Positions 1-5,613 are shown, numbered from the stretch's first letter. The stretch: 5,732 nucleotides of DNA from Treponema sp. (GCA_031275515.1 JAISOQ010000230.1:1-5732), one strand, 5' to 3'. Notes: generated by a model from the letters alone, not told the origin. Numbers and translations are program-made.

Positions 1-565
1 GTTCCAAAAGCGCCTGCGGCCCTCCGTGGGCGCAGCAGATGGCCGAAGCCAAAGCGTCAGCGGAATGATCGGGCTTGGGAATGGCGTCCAGACCCAGGAG
101 GAGGCGGACCATCTCCTGAATCTGGCGCTTGTCCGCTTTACCGCCGCCGACTACCGCCTGCTTTATGATATTCGGAGTGTATTCCCGCACCAGGAGGCCC
201 TTTTGGGCCAGAGCCAGGGAAAGAACCCCCCGGGATTCCGCCACGGCAATGGCGCTGGTTACGTTGCGGCCAAAATAGAGGGTTTCCACCGCAGACTCGC
301 CGGGCAGGTAGGTTTCCAGTACAGAACAAAACTCCCGGTAGATAAAAAAAAGGCGTTCTACCCGGGGGCAGTCCGCCTTGGTTTCAATACAACCGTGGGC
401 AATGTACCGGAGCCGCAGATTATCGAATTCAATGACCCCCCACCCGGAGGCGGCCAGGCCCGGGTCCACCCCGATGATCCGCCGGGTAAGCCGGGAGGCC
501 GTCTTCCTTTGGGAGGAAACCGCCGGCTGGTTACTCAGCCTCAAAACCCTCGGGGATCGCCACAT
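1..565 (-). CDS. ruvC: Crossover junction endodeoxyribonuclease RuvC (C-terminus cut by window edge)
   Basis: RuvC is the Holliday-junction resolvase that cuts four-way recombination intermediates with RuvAB in the cytoplasm. The frame translates without a stop to the window edge (188 codons if begun at the ATG at 565-563). Numbered from that ATG, the four acidic/metal-site positions are all visible: D34 in GVDPG, E94 in AVETLYF, and H167 and D170 in PDHSADAL. The H...D version of the last pair is the one known from Thermus RuvC. The segment VVGGGKADKRQIQEMV is also typical. Only a short tail should be missing at the left edge. The start is uncertain. Family members begin almost at the IIGVDPG strand, but no ATG, GTG or TTG lies just before it, so the candidates are ATG 565 or TTG 544 inside yebC, or a GTG at the V of GVDPG, which would remove the first strand. 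From 565 it overlaps yebC by 35 bases, suggesting coupled translation in a yebC-ruvC operon. Identity is near certain, the start is not. Confidence 0.93.
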   Translation of the reverse strand, partial: MWRSPRVLRLSNQPAVSSQRKTASRLTRRIIGVDPGLAASGWGVIEFDNLRLRYIAHGCIETKADCPRVERLFFIYREFCSVLETYLPGESAVETLYFGRNVTSAIAVAESRGVLSLALAQKGLLVREYTPNIIKQAVVGGGKADKRQIQEMVRLLLGLDAIPKPDHSADALASAICCAHGGPQALLE

Positions 566-1271
566 TAGAATAGACGTTCTGAACGTCGTCGTTGTCTTCC
601 AGCTTTTCGACAAGCCTGAGGGCCTTGGCGGTACCTTCCGTATCAAGGGAAACTTCCGCTTCGGCTATCATGACGATCTCGGCGCTGGTGGTTTCCAGAG
701 ATTTGGCTTCCAGGGCGTTTACCACCGGCTCAAAATCCTCCGGCGCGGTGGTAACTTCAATAATCCCCCCGGAAAGGGCCACGTCTTCGGCGCCTCCTTC
801 CAGGGCGACTTCCAGGACCTGATCCTCGGTGTACTTTTCCCCGTCCAGGGTGATGATCCCCTTGCGGGTAAAAAGCCGGGAAACTGAACCCGCCGTCGCC
901 AGAGAACCGCCGGCCCGGGTCAGGATGTTCCGCACATCCGCAGCGGCCCGGTTCTTGTTGTCCGTAAGGACTTCAATAAGCACCGCTACTCCCCCAGGGG
1001 CATAGGCTTCGTAGGTCAATTCTTCGTAGTTGACCCCTTCAAGTTCGCCGGTCCCCTTCTTGATCGCCCGGTCTATGTTATCTTTAGGCATATTGGCGGC
1101 TCTGGCCTTGAGAACAGCGGTCCTGAGCCGGGGATTTCCATCGGGATTACCCCCGCCCATACGGGCGGCAATGGAAATTTCTTTGATAAGCTTCGTAAAC
1201 ATCTGGCCGCGCTTGGCGTCGGCGGCTCCTTTTGCGTGTTTAATAGTCGCCCATTTACTGTGTCCGGACAT
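531..1271 (-). CDS. yebC: YebC/TACO1 family translation factor
   Basis: This is a complete 246-residue protein of the usual YebC length. The family hallmarks run in order: MSGHSKWATIKHAKGAAD at the N-terminus, the basic helix ending KEISIAARMGGG, NPRLRTAV, ANMPKDNIDRAIKKG, and YEAYAPGGVAVLIEVLTDN. The protein has the normal acidic C-terminal half. YebC proteins were long described as DNA-binding regulators. More recent work in several bacteria places them, like mitochondrial TACO1, at the ribosome, helping translation through proline-rich stretches. Which role applies here is inference. The start is well fixed: ATG 1271-1269 has GGAAGGAG five bases upstream (1277-1284, read on the minus strand) and the MSGHSKW start is universal in the family. 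ruvC follows and probably overlaps its 3' end, as is common in bacteria. A candidate TTGACA promoter lies about 50 bases upstream of the gene. Confidence 0.96.
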   Translation of the reverse strand: MSGHSKWATIKHAKGAADAKRGQMFTKLIKEISIAARMGGGNPDGNPRLRTAVLKARAANMPKDNIDRAIKKGTGELEGVNYEELTYEAYAPGGVAVLIEVLTDNKNRAAADVRNILTRAGGSLATAGSVSRLFTRKGIITLDGEKYTEDQVLEVALEGGAEDVALSGGIIEVTTAPEDFEPVVNALEAKSLETTSAEIVMIAEAEVSLDTEGTAKALRLVEKLEDNDDVQNVYSNVAIPEGFEAE

Positions 1272-1276
1272 GACAA

Positions 1277-1284
1277 CTCCTTCC
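1277..1284 (-). promoter_or_regulatory. Strong ribosome binding site of yebC
   Basis: Read on the minus strand this is GGAAGGAG, ending five bases before the yebC ATG at 1271. It fixes that start codon. Confidence 0.8.
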
Positions 1285-1316
1285 TTAAAAAATACATCAG
1301 ATTGGATTACTGTCTA

Positions 1317-1346
1317 TACATAACACCAGAAGGAAAAATATGTCAA
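1317..1346 (-). promoter_or_regulatory. Candidate sigma-70 promoter for yebC-ruvC
   Basis: On the minus strand a perfect TTGACA (1341-1346) is followed after 18 bases by TATGTA (1317-1322), preceded by TG one base upstream, so an extended -10 (TGTTATGTA). The -10 hexamer itself is a poor match, but the intact -35 and TGn make up for it. Transcription would begin about 40 bases before the yebC ATG. No competing signal is visible closer to the gene. This is pattern matching only. Confidence 0.45.
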
Positions 1347-1438
1347 TCGTCTCAGCGGCCTTTCTTGCCTCCGGGCAAACCCGGCTGTCTCATTCCGCTT
1401 CTTCGTCCGGGCCATCATCCGTAATTCATGCGCCGCAG

Positions 1439-1466
1439 TTGATTTTTTCTTCAAAAAATTTATAGT
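1439..1466 (+). promoter_or_regulatory. Candidate promoter for the NeuB-family gene
   Basis: TTGATT (1439-1444) and TATAGT (1461-1466) are separated by 16 bases within the only AT-rich part of the region. If used, it gives a leader of about 160 bases that would contain the AATTCGYG repeat block. No closer promoter is evident. Weak evidence, based on hexamer matches alone. Confidence 0.33.
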
Positions 1467-1538
1467 TTAAGGGAATTTGACGGTTAAATCTAAAGACTGA
1501 GTCTGCCCCAAAACCGTGTACGCCGGCGCGCAGTCAAT

Positions 1539-1590
1539 GAATTACGCGAATTCATCCGAATAATTCGTGGAAATTCGCGTTAATTCGCGG
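1539..1590. repeat. AATTCGYG decamer repeats forming an inverted repeat
   Basis: Three AATTCGYG units occur with an exact ten-base period (1562-1569, 1572-1579, 1582-1589). Upstream, ACGCGAATT (1544-1552) is the perfect reverse complement of AATTCGCGT (1572-1580). Allowing one bulged base (T1581), the match extends to 1539-1552 against 1572-1586. The block could therefore fold in the synthase leader RNA or bind a protein as DNA. Similar short AATTCGTG-type repeats are, as I recall, scattered between genes in various environmental bacteria. Whether this one is multicopy in its genome cannot be told from here. Confidence 0.6.
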
Positions 1591-1634
1591 ACCTTCAGAT
1601 TCCTTCGAGATAACGTAAAAGGAAGAAAAGAACA

Positions 1635-2756
1635 ATGGGAAAAGATTTTATCCTGGACGGAAAGGCTTATTCTTCCGGGGGCCCTGGGAGACCCGGGCGC
1701 CCCTTGGTCATCGCGGAGCTTGGCACCAGCCACGGGGCTGACCCTGTAAAGGCGCGGGAACTTGTAGACGCGGCGGCTCTGGCCGGGGCGGGGTGCGTCA
1801 AATTCCAGATGGTCTACGCCGATGAGATACTCCACCCCAACACCGGGGAAGTCGCCCTGCCCGGCGGCCTGATCAGGCTCTACGATACCTTCAAACGCCT
1901 GGAAGTCCCCCTCTCATTTTACGCCGATATAAAGGCCTACGCCGAATCCAAAGGGCTCCTTTTCCTGTGTACCCCTTTCGGCCCCCGGAGCGCCCGGGAA
2001 CTTTGGGAATTAACGCCCAAGGCCGTAAAGATAGCTTCCCCGGAACTTAACTATACCGCCCTGGTACAGCAGGTTGCCGGATACGGCCTGCCTGTCTTCC
2101 TTTCCGCCGGGGTCTCCAGGCTGGGGGATATCGAAGAAGCCCTGGGATTTTTCCCCCCCGAAAAGGTCTGCCTGCTCCACTGCGTTACCGCCTATCCCGC
2201 TCCCGAAAGGGACTACAATCTCAGAACCCTTGAAAGTTTTAGCGCGGTGTTCGGGACGGCGGTGGGGGTAAGCGATCACAGTACAGACCCGGAATTGATA
2301 CCGGCCCTGGCTGTCGCTATGGGGGCTGCGGCGGTGGAAAAACACTTCTGCATGAGCCGCTCCGATCCCGGTTTGGACGACCCTATCGCCCTGCCGCCGG
2401 AGTCCTTTGCCCGCATGGTCAGGGCCGTAAACCATGCCGCCGCCCTGGGCCGGGAGGAAGTGACGGCGGCCTTTTCCCGCGAACGGGGGGAGGCCCTGGT
2501 CCGGGCCGTCCTGGGAGACGGGGTTAAGCGTCTGGCCCCTTCGGAAAAAGCGAACTATGAGCGGACTAACCGGTCCCTCCACGCCCTGCGGGACATAGCC
2601 GAAGGAGAAGTCCTGGAGGCCGGCATGACGGGGGTCCTTAGAACCGAAAAGGTCCTGCGTCCCGGCCTGCCCCCTTCCTGGGCGGAAAGAATCATCGGGA
2701 GGAAAGCCCGGCGCTTTATCCCCGCCGGGGAGGGGATCCGGTTTGAAGACTGCTAG
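1635..2756 (+). CDS. N-acetylneuraminate synthase (NeuB) family protein with SAF domain
   Basis: This 373-residue protein has the full two-domain layout of NeuB/LegI/PseI/SpsE enzymes. These condense phosphoenolpyruvate with a six-carbon N-acetyl sugar to make a nine-carbon nonulosonic acid in the cytoplasm. The TIM-barrel part spans about residues 22-285: IAELGTSHG with E28, VKFQ with K56, TPFG, KIASPEL with K132, SAGVSRLGDIEEAL, LLHCVTAYPAP, VGVSDH with metal-site H215, and VEKHF with H237. The C-terminal SAF (antifreeze-like) domain is about 313-373 (NRSL, DIAEGEV, LRPGLPP, IIGRKARR). The N-terminus is a little longer than in many relatives, with a Gly/Pro-rich stretch at 13-23. The start has AAGGAAG nine bases upstream (1619-1625). 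Which sugar it uses cannot be decided from sequence. No other nonulosonate gene lies in the window, so it stands alone here. A role in flagellin or surface glycan decoration is inference. Confidence 0.88.
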   Translation: MGKDFILDGKAYSSGGPGRPGRPLVIAELGTSHGADPVKARELVDAAALAGAGCVKFQMVYADEILHPNTGEVALPGGLIRLYDTFKRLEVPLSFYADIKAYAESKGLLFLCTPFGPRSARELWELTPKAVKIASPELNYTALVQQVAGYGLPVFLSAGVSRLGDIEEALGFFPPEKVCLLHCVTAYPAPERDYNLRTLESFSAVFGTAVGVSDHSTDPELIPALAVAMGAAAVEKHFCMSRSDPGLDDPIALPPESFARMVRAVNHAAALGREEVTAAFSRERGEALVRAVLGDGVKRLAPSEKANYERTNRSLHALRDIAEGEVLEAGMTGVLRTEKVLRPGLPPSWAERIIGRKARRFIPAGEGIRFEDC

Positions 2757-2902
2757 CGTTCTGTCCAGGACATCCTGCTTAATTTAAGATTTGAATTGGA
2801 CTGCGCGCCGGACCTGCACCGGCATGAATTGTACCGGCCGATCCGCGGGTCTTTGATATTGTTAAAAAAGCCGATTATGGGTGGTACGGTTTCGGGGATC
2901 AT
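2753..2902 (-). pseudogene. ISAs1-family transposase N-terminal relic
   Basis: A 49-codon minus-strand frame begins at ATG 2902-2900 with a good GGAGG five bases upstream (2908-2912). Residues 12-23 read FFNNIKDPRIGR. This resembles the start of ISAs1/H-repeat transposases, where a helix ending in a DPR motif precedes the first conserved domain. After about residue 23 the similarity stops: the expected H-P-L hydrophobic segment is absent and the last 26 codons look like unrelated sequence. The frame ends inside the last codons of the synthase gene (stop at 2753-2755). I read this as an insertion-sequence relic that kept its translation start but lost nearly all of its coding region. The short match makes the family call moderate. 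It shows no internal overlap with the second relic near 5100-5500, which has the opposite half of the protein. Confidence 0.55.
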
Positions 2903-3116
2903 TAGTGCCTCCAGTCTCCTAACGCGCACGGTTTTGGGAAAGCCTCCCTCCTTTACCCCTTTTTAATGCGTCCGCCCCAGGTGTCCTCCGTATTTTTTTG
3001 CCAAGCAATTTAGGCGTACTCTTATTTCTATGCGTTTATCCTGTCCACAACCCCCTGCCGCCGTTTCAGGCGGGTCCCATATCTAGGAACCCGCCGCTTT
3101 GCGGCGGGAGGAGTTA
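2903..3116. other. Intergenic stretch, possible left end of ISAs1 relic
   Basis: Between the N-terminal transposase relic and the lipoprotein gene lie about 210 bases with no gene. On the minus strand a CAGGGGGTTGTGGACAGG segment (3040-3057) could be the outer terminal inverted repeat of the relic, since IS ends of this family often begin with CAGGG as I recall. No matching partner end was found. A CCGCC-GTTTCA-GGCGG hairpin (3058-3073) and the hairpin at 3090-3108 lie just outside it. No clear terminator was seen on the plus strand for the synthase gene: the T-run at 2993-2999 has no convincing stem before it. Confidence 0.3.
3090..3108 (-). terminator. GC-rich hairpin after the lipoprotein gene
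   Basis: CCCGCCGC (3090-3097) and GCGGCGGG (3101-3108) form a perfect eight-pair stem with a TTT loop, starting nine bases beyond the lipoprotein stop codon. On the minus strand it is followed by TTCCTAG and not a T-run, so it is not a textbook intrinsic terminator. It may protect the 3' end or assist termination. Confidence 0.4.
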
Positions 3117-3872
3117 TTAATGACTTACCCAATACCCATCATCATCGTAAAAGTCAAAATCGACAGCATATCCTGTTAATATCACCGAATCCGGCGAATC
3201 AACCCTGATATAGAACCGTGTAGCGCCTGATCCCCAATAAGGCTCCCCGTTATTCCATATCTTGGTATAGAAAAGCGGGTACATCCTTTCTTCTCCATCA
3301 TCGTCTATCCAATTATCCTCCCCCGTGTCATAATAACCGTACATTTTTTCGTCAACATGGCTGTTTTCCATATCTTCGTCCGGCACATCCCATCCCGCGA
3401 TCCGGTGGATAATTTCCTCGCCCCGGCTTATGGTCAACGTAAAGGTAACCAGCTTGTTCAGCAGCTTTGCTTTTAATTCGACGATTTTCGGAATCAATTC
3501 GCCTTCTTCATATTCCGGATACGACAGGTAATGCATCGGAAAATCGGTACGTACGTAGCTGTTATGCCCCGGCTTTATAACGCACCGGGTCCCCTGTTCC
3601 GCCGAATAGGCTTCATTGGCAAGCTTATATATTTCTTCAGGAAAGGGCGTAAAATCCTCATACCGGGCGCCGGGGGACGGTATCTCGCCTACTTCCAGCT
3701 TTACCGTCAATTCGGAATTTGTTTTATTCTTAACGCTGAACCTGAAAATGGAGGGGTACGACAATCCGCCGCCAAGCCAGCAGGTAATAGGCAGACAGCC
3801 CGAAAGAAGGATCAAAAACACCGCCGCCATTACCGGCAGGATCAGTGTCAGTCTCTTTTTCCGTATATTCAT
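3117..3872 (-). CDS. Putative lipoprotein of unknown function
   Basis: I do not recognise the family. The start chosen gives 251 residues: ATG 3872-3870, with AGAGAGG about five bases upstream. An in-frame ATG at 3920 would add 16 residues (MDRSGPPRPPYHREDF) with no good ribosome site and would put charges and prolines before the signal peptide. From the chosen start there is a textbook lipoprotein signal: NIRKKR, a hydrophobic stretch (residues 8-23), then LLSGC with the lipidated Cys at 26. The mature part begins LPITCW, then has a beta-rich opening (IFRFSVKNKTNSELTVKLEV), several Tyr/Asp/Glu-rich stretches, and an acidic end (YDDDGYW). No catalytic motif is apparent. It follows the astacin-like peptidase by 74 bases on the same strand and is probably co-transcribed. 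It could anchor, inhibit or be a partner of the peptidase, but nothing in the sequence proves that. Confidence 0.8.
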   Translation of the reverse strand: MNIRKKRLTLILPVMAAVFLILLSGCLPITCWLGGGLSYPSIFRFSVKNKTNSELTVKLEVGEIPSPGARYEDFTPFPEEIYKLANEAYSAEQGTRCVIKPGHNSYVRTDFPMHYLSYPEYEEGELIPKIVELKAKLLNKLVTFTLTISRGEEIIHRIAGWDVPDEDMENSHVDEKMYGYYDTGEDNWIDDDGEERMYPLFYTKIWNNGEPYWGSGATRFYIRVDSPDSVILTGYAVDFDFYDDDGYWVSH

Positions 3873-3890
3873 AAAATCCTCTCTGTGATA

Positions 3891-3932
3891 CGGGGGCCGC
3901 GGAGGACCGGAGCGGTCCATTTGCGGCCCCCG
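3891..3932. repeat. Nested inverted repeat between peptidase and lipoprotein genes
   Basis: CGGGGGCCGC (3891-3900) and GCGGCCCCCG (3923-3932) pair perfectly over ten bases. Inside them GGACCG (3904-3909) and CGGTCC (3913-3918) form a second six-pair stem with a three-base loop. The structure ends 18 bases before the lipoprotein ATG. On the minus strand no T-run follows, so simple termination is unlikely. The arm 3923-3932 can also pair with neighbouring 3932-3936 (GCGGC-GGGG-GCCGC on the minus strand), giving two exclusive folds. Possible roles are RNA processing, transcript stabilisation of the peptidase mRNA, or partial attenuation of the lipoprotein gene. Confidence 0.65.
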
Positions 3933-3946
3933 CCGCTTTAACCGTG

Positions 3947-5107
3947 TTAGTAAAGCCGTTTGATTATCTCTATATCCTTTGCCGACAATTCGGTATTGTA
4001 TCTGGTGTAAAAAATGTTGCCCTCTTTCTTTCCATTTGCGGCATTCGCATAGGACGGTTTTATTTTAAAACCTTCATACAGCATGATGGAGTTAAAATCC
4101 CATCCTGTTTTAACAAATTGCTCCGCCATTTCAACGCGTACGATTACCACAGGGTACCAGACGGGAATACAACCGACCATTGTCCTTTTCCACTCCAGTC
4201 CTACTATGCGCAGCGAGGGGAGGGATATTTCGGGCAGGCGCGTATTGTTCAAAAAATTATTTTTGGTAACGCTGACATCTATATACGTGTCCCTGTCCCA
4301 TCTTTGGTGTTCATGCTGTAAGCCCAGGACATGTCCAAGCTCGTGCAAAGCGACACTGTATGCCGAGTAACTCACCGCATTAACTGTATTTTCACATCTG
4401 GGATCCAACTGCATAAACGCTATGCCCCAGGGGTATGACCCGGGGGAAGCCATGCCAAACGCGCCATCCAGAGCTTTTTCTTCGATTCTGACTATATGCT
4501 GGATCCCGATGATCAATAAGAATGTGTTCCAGGCCGCAGCGTCAAATTCCTCAAATTTGACCTTTCCTCCCGTCGCGCTGGTCCACCTGTCCATCGCTTT
4601 TCGTGTCGCTTTCCTGAAGCCGTCGCGCATATCACCCCATTTGTATTTTACCACGCCGCCGGACCATAAAGGGACAGGCTTTATATAAAGCCCGCGCGAC
4701 GACCCCTCGTTTTCTCCTGTAAACATGCTTTCAATTTCGGCGGAAATCCTTTCCGCCGCTTCTTCTCCGTCTTCGCCGTTTGAGATTGCGGTTAACACCT
4801 CGGCTATGGCTATGCCTTCCAGAGTGTATTGCGGCACAATTTCATCATCAGATAAATAAATCAAACCGTCCTCAATTCTGACCCCGTCCGCAAAGGCAAC
4901 GCCCTCCACCGGAGGTACAAGCAGGCTCATTACCTCATTGTAGTCTTTTACAATCACGTCAAGTTCGTCTTGCAGGGTAATTATCTCTCCTTCCGGTTCC
5001 TCTATGCCGCGGGCATTCCGTTTGCCGGTCTGTCTTTTGAGCGTTGTCAAATCGTCAGGCAGATATTTCCCCAGCGACTGGGGATCAAATATCCCCGAAC
5101 CTCCCAT
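3947..5107 (-). CDS. Astacin-like (M12A) zinc metallopeptidase, no signal peptide seen
   Basis: This 386-residue protein carries a complete astacin-type zinc site, HELGHVLGLQHEHQR at residues 255-269 (HExxHxxGxxHExxR, with H255, H259 and H265 as ligands and E256 catalytic). A Met-turn SIMLY follows at 340-344 and the domain closes with LSAKDIEIIKRLY, as in the family. Upstream, VVKYKW and KAMDRW (about 152-175) match the start of the catalytic domain. Residues 1-140 are acidic and probably a pro-region. The zinc motif to Met-turn distance (87 residues) is longer than in classical astacin because of a segment at about 289-330. Such enzymes are normally exported, yet no signal peptide precedes the pro-region: the frame opens only 14 codons before ATG 5107, which has no clear ribosome site. 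The first 61 bases overlap the transposase relic. The gene may have lost its 5' end and be poorly expressed or mislocalised. The lipoprotein gene follows after 74 bases. Confidence 0.85.
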   Translation of the reverse strand: MGGSGIFDPQSLGKYLPDDLTTLKRQTGKRNARGIEEPEGEIITLQDELDVIVKDYNEVMSLLVPPVEGVAFADGVRIEDGLIYLSDDEIVPQYTLEGIAIAEVLTAISNGEDGEEAAERISAEIESMFTGENEGSSRGLYIKPVPLWSGGVVKYKWGDMRDGFRKATRKAMDRWTSATGGKVKFEEFDAAAWNTFLLIIGIQHIVRIEEKALDGAFGMASPGSYPWGIAFMQLDPRCENTVNAVSYSAYSVALHELGHVLGLQHEHQRWDRDTYIDVSVTKNNFLNNTRLPEISLPSLRIVGLEWKRTMVGCIPVWYPVVIVRVEMAEQFVKTGWDFNSIMLYEGFKIKPSYANAANGKKEGNIFYTRYNTELSAKDIEIIKRLY

Positions 5108-5466
5108 CGCTCTGGCTGTTTCCGCTTCCGGTATGTCAACATAAATTCATCCGCCGAAAAATCTCCCCTCGAAATGTAATACCGGTCCGTTTGTACCGTC
5201 TCTTTCCCTTTTCCCCTCCGAAACGTCCGATATTGTATGACAGCCGTTAAATCTTCCCGCCTCTCAAGCCTCTTCCCTTCCGTTGCCGCCTGCCCAGGCG
5301 TCAATCCATGCTCCCCTATCCACGCACCCGCCACATGAAAGCCGCTCCCCCGTATCGTTTTCCCGTCTATGTTGACCAGCCGCGCCTCTGTTCCCTCCCC
5401 CTGCTTCCGTATCTTTATGTCCCTAAGCCGGCTCTCCAGCCCTTCCTGCAATTCCCGGGGGTTCAA
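5047..5466 (-). pseudogene. ISAs1-family transposase relic with internal deletion
   Basis: The frame (TTG 5466, 139 codons) shows the ISAs1 pattern in pieces. LNPRELQEGLESRL matches the end of the N-terminal domain. VNIDGKTIRGS (residues 31-41) carries the first Asp of the DDE site. Then come AWIGEHGLTPGQ and finally the late segment RYYISRGDFSADEFMLTYR (95-113). Between GKR (about 66) and LERRED the whole middle of the catalytic domain, with the second Asp, is missing, yet the frame stays open. The His-Trp/Glu region after the YYIS segment is also gone: from about residue 114 the frame runs into the peptidase gene in another phase and stops at 5047. Upstream the frame is open to about 5577 with no ATG, and family likeness fades before about 5510 (AFWRILPC). 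It cannot be an active transposase. Family confidence is fairly high. Confidence 0.75.
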
Positions 5467-5535
5467 ACATGGCAGTATCCGCCAAAACGCCGATGCCTTG
5501 GCCTGCTGCCCTATTCTATCTTCTATAACTTTAAT

Positions 5536-5563
5536 ATAATAAACTGGTTTTTTTAAGTTTAAA
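5536..5563 (-). promoter_or_regulatory. Candidate promoter reading into the transposase relic and peptidase
   Basis: On the minus strand TTTAAA (5558-5563) and TATTAT (5536-5541) are 16 bases apart in the most AT-rich stretch of the window. It is the only promoter-like sequence I see upstream of the relic and the peptidase gene, so it may drive both and the lipoprotein. The -35 is a weak match. Confidence 0.28.
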
Positions 5564-5613
5564 AGAGAAAGCGGGCGTTATGCCGCTTTTCCGTCAGACT
5601 TTAGTCCAAAGCG

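Larger units (their letters stand above)
1272..1634. other. Divergent intergenic region between yebC and neuB-like gene
   Basis: This stretch separates the minus-strand yebC operon from the plus-strand synthase gene. It holds the yebC ribosome binding site and promoter candidate, a small CCGGG-CAAA-CCCGG hairpin (1371-1384) without a T-tract, an AT-rich segment with a plus-strand promoter candidate (1439-1466), and a decamer repeat block (1539-1590). I see no convincing gene here. A 34-codon minus-strand reading frame at 1314-1418 runs through the promoter and is probably chance. Confidence 0.6.

Noticed and set aside
26..887. Long plus-strand frames opposite ruvC and yebC
   Set aside because: They mirror strongly recognised minus-strand genes and their peptides have no family features.
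1314..1418. 34-codon minus-strand frame rich in Arg/Lys upstream of yebC
   Set aside because: It has no good ribosome binding site and runs through the likely yebC promoter; probably chance.
1539..1590. CRISPR-like array
   Set aside because: Units are only about eight bases with two-base gaps and no spacers.
2340..2400. PGLDDPIAL in the neuB-like protein where some relatives have PGxDH
   Set aside because: Other known NeuB enzymes also lack the His at that place as I recall, so it is not evidence of lost activity.
2010..2582. 190-codon minus-strand frame inside the neuB-like gene
   Set aside because: It is antisense to a protein with all NeuB motifs, and is explained by GC-rich codon structure.
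2985..3000. T-run at 2993-2999 as an intrinsic terminator for the neuB-like gene
   Set aside because: No convincing stem precedes it and it is over 200 bases past the stop codon.
2753..5466. Idea that the peptidase and lipoprotein genes inserted into a single transposase gene
   Set aside because: On the minus strand the C-terminal piece precedes the N-terminal piece, which is the wrong order for one interrupted gene.
5308..5556. 82-codon plus-strand frame near the right edge
   Set aside because: It is antisense to the recognisable ISAs1 relic and has no ribosome site or motif.
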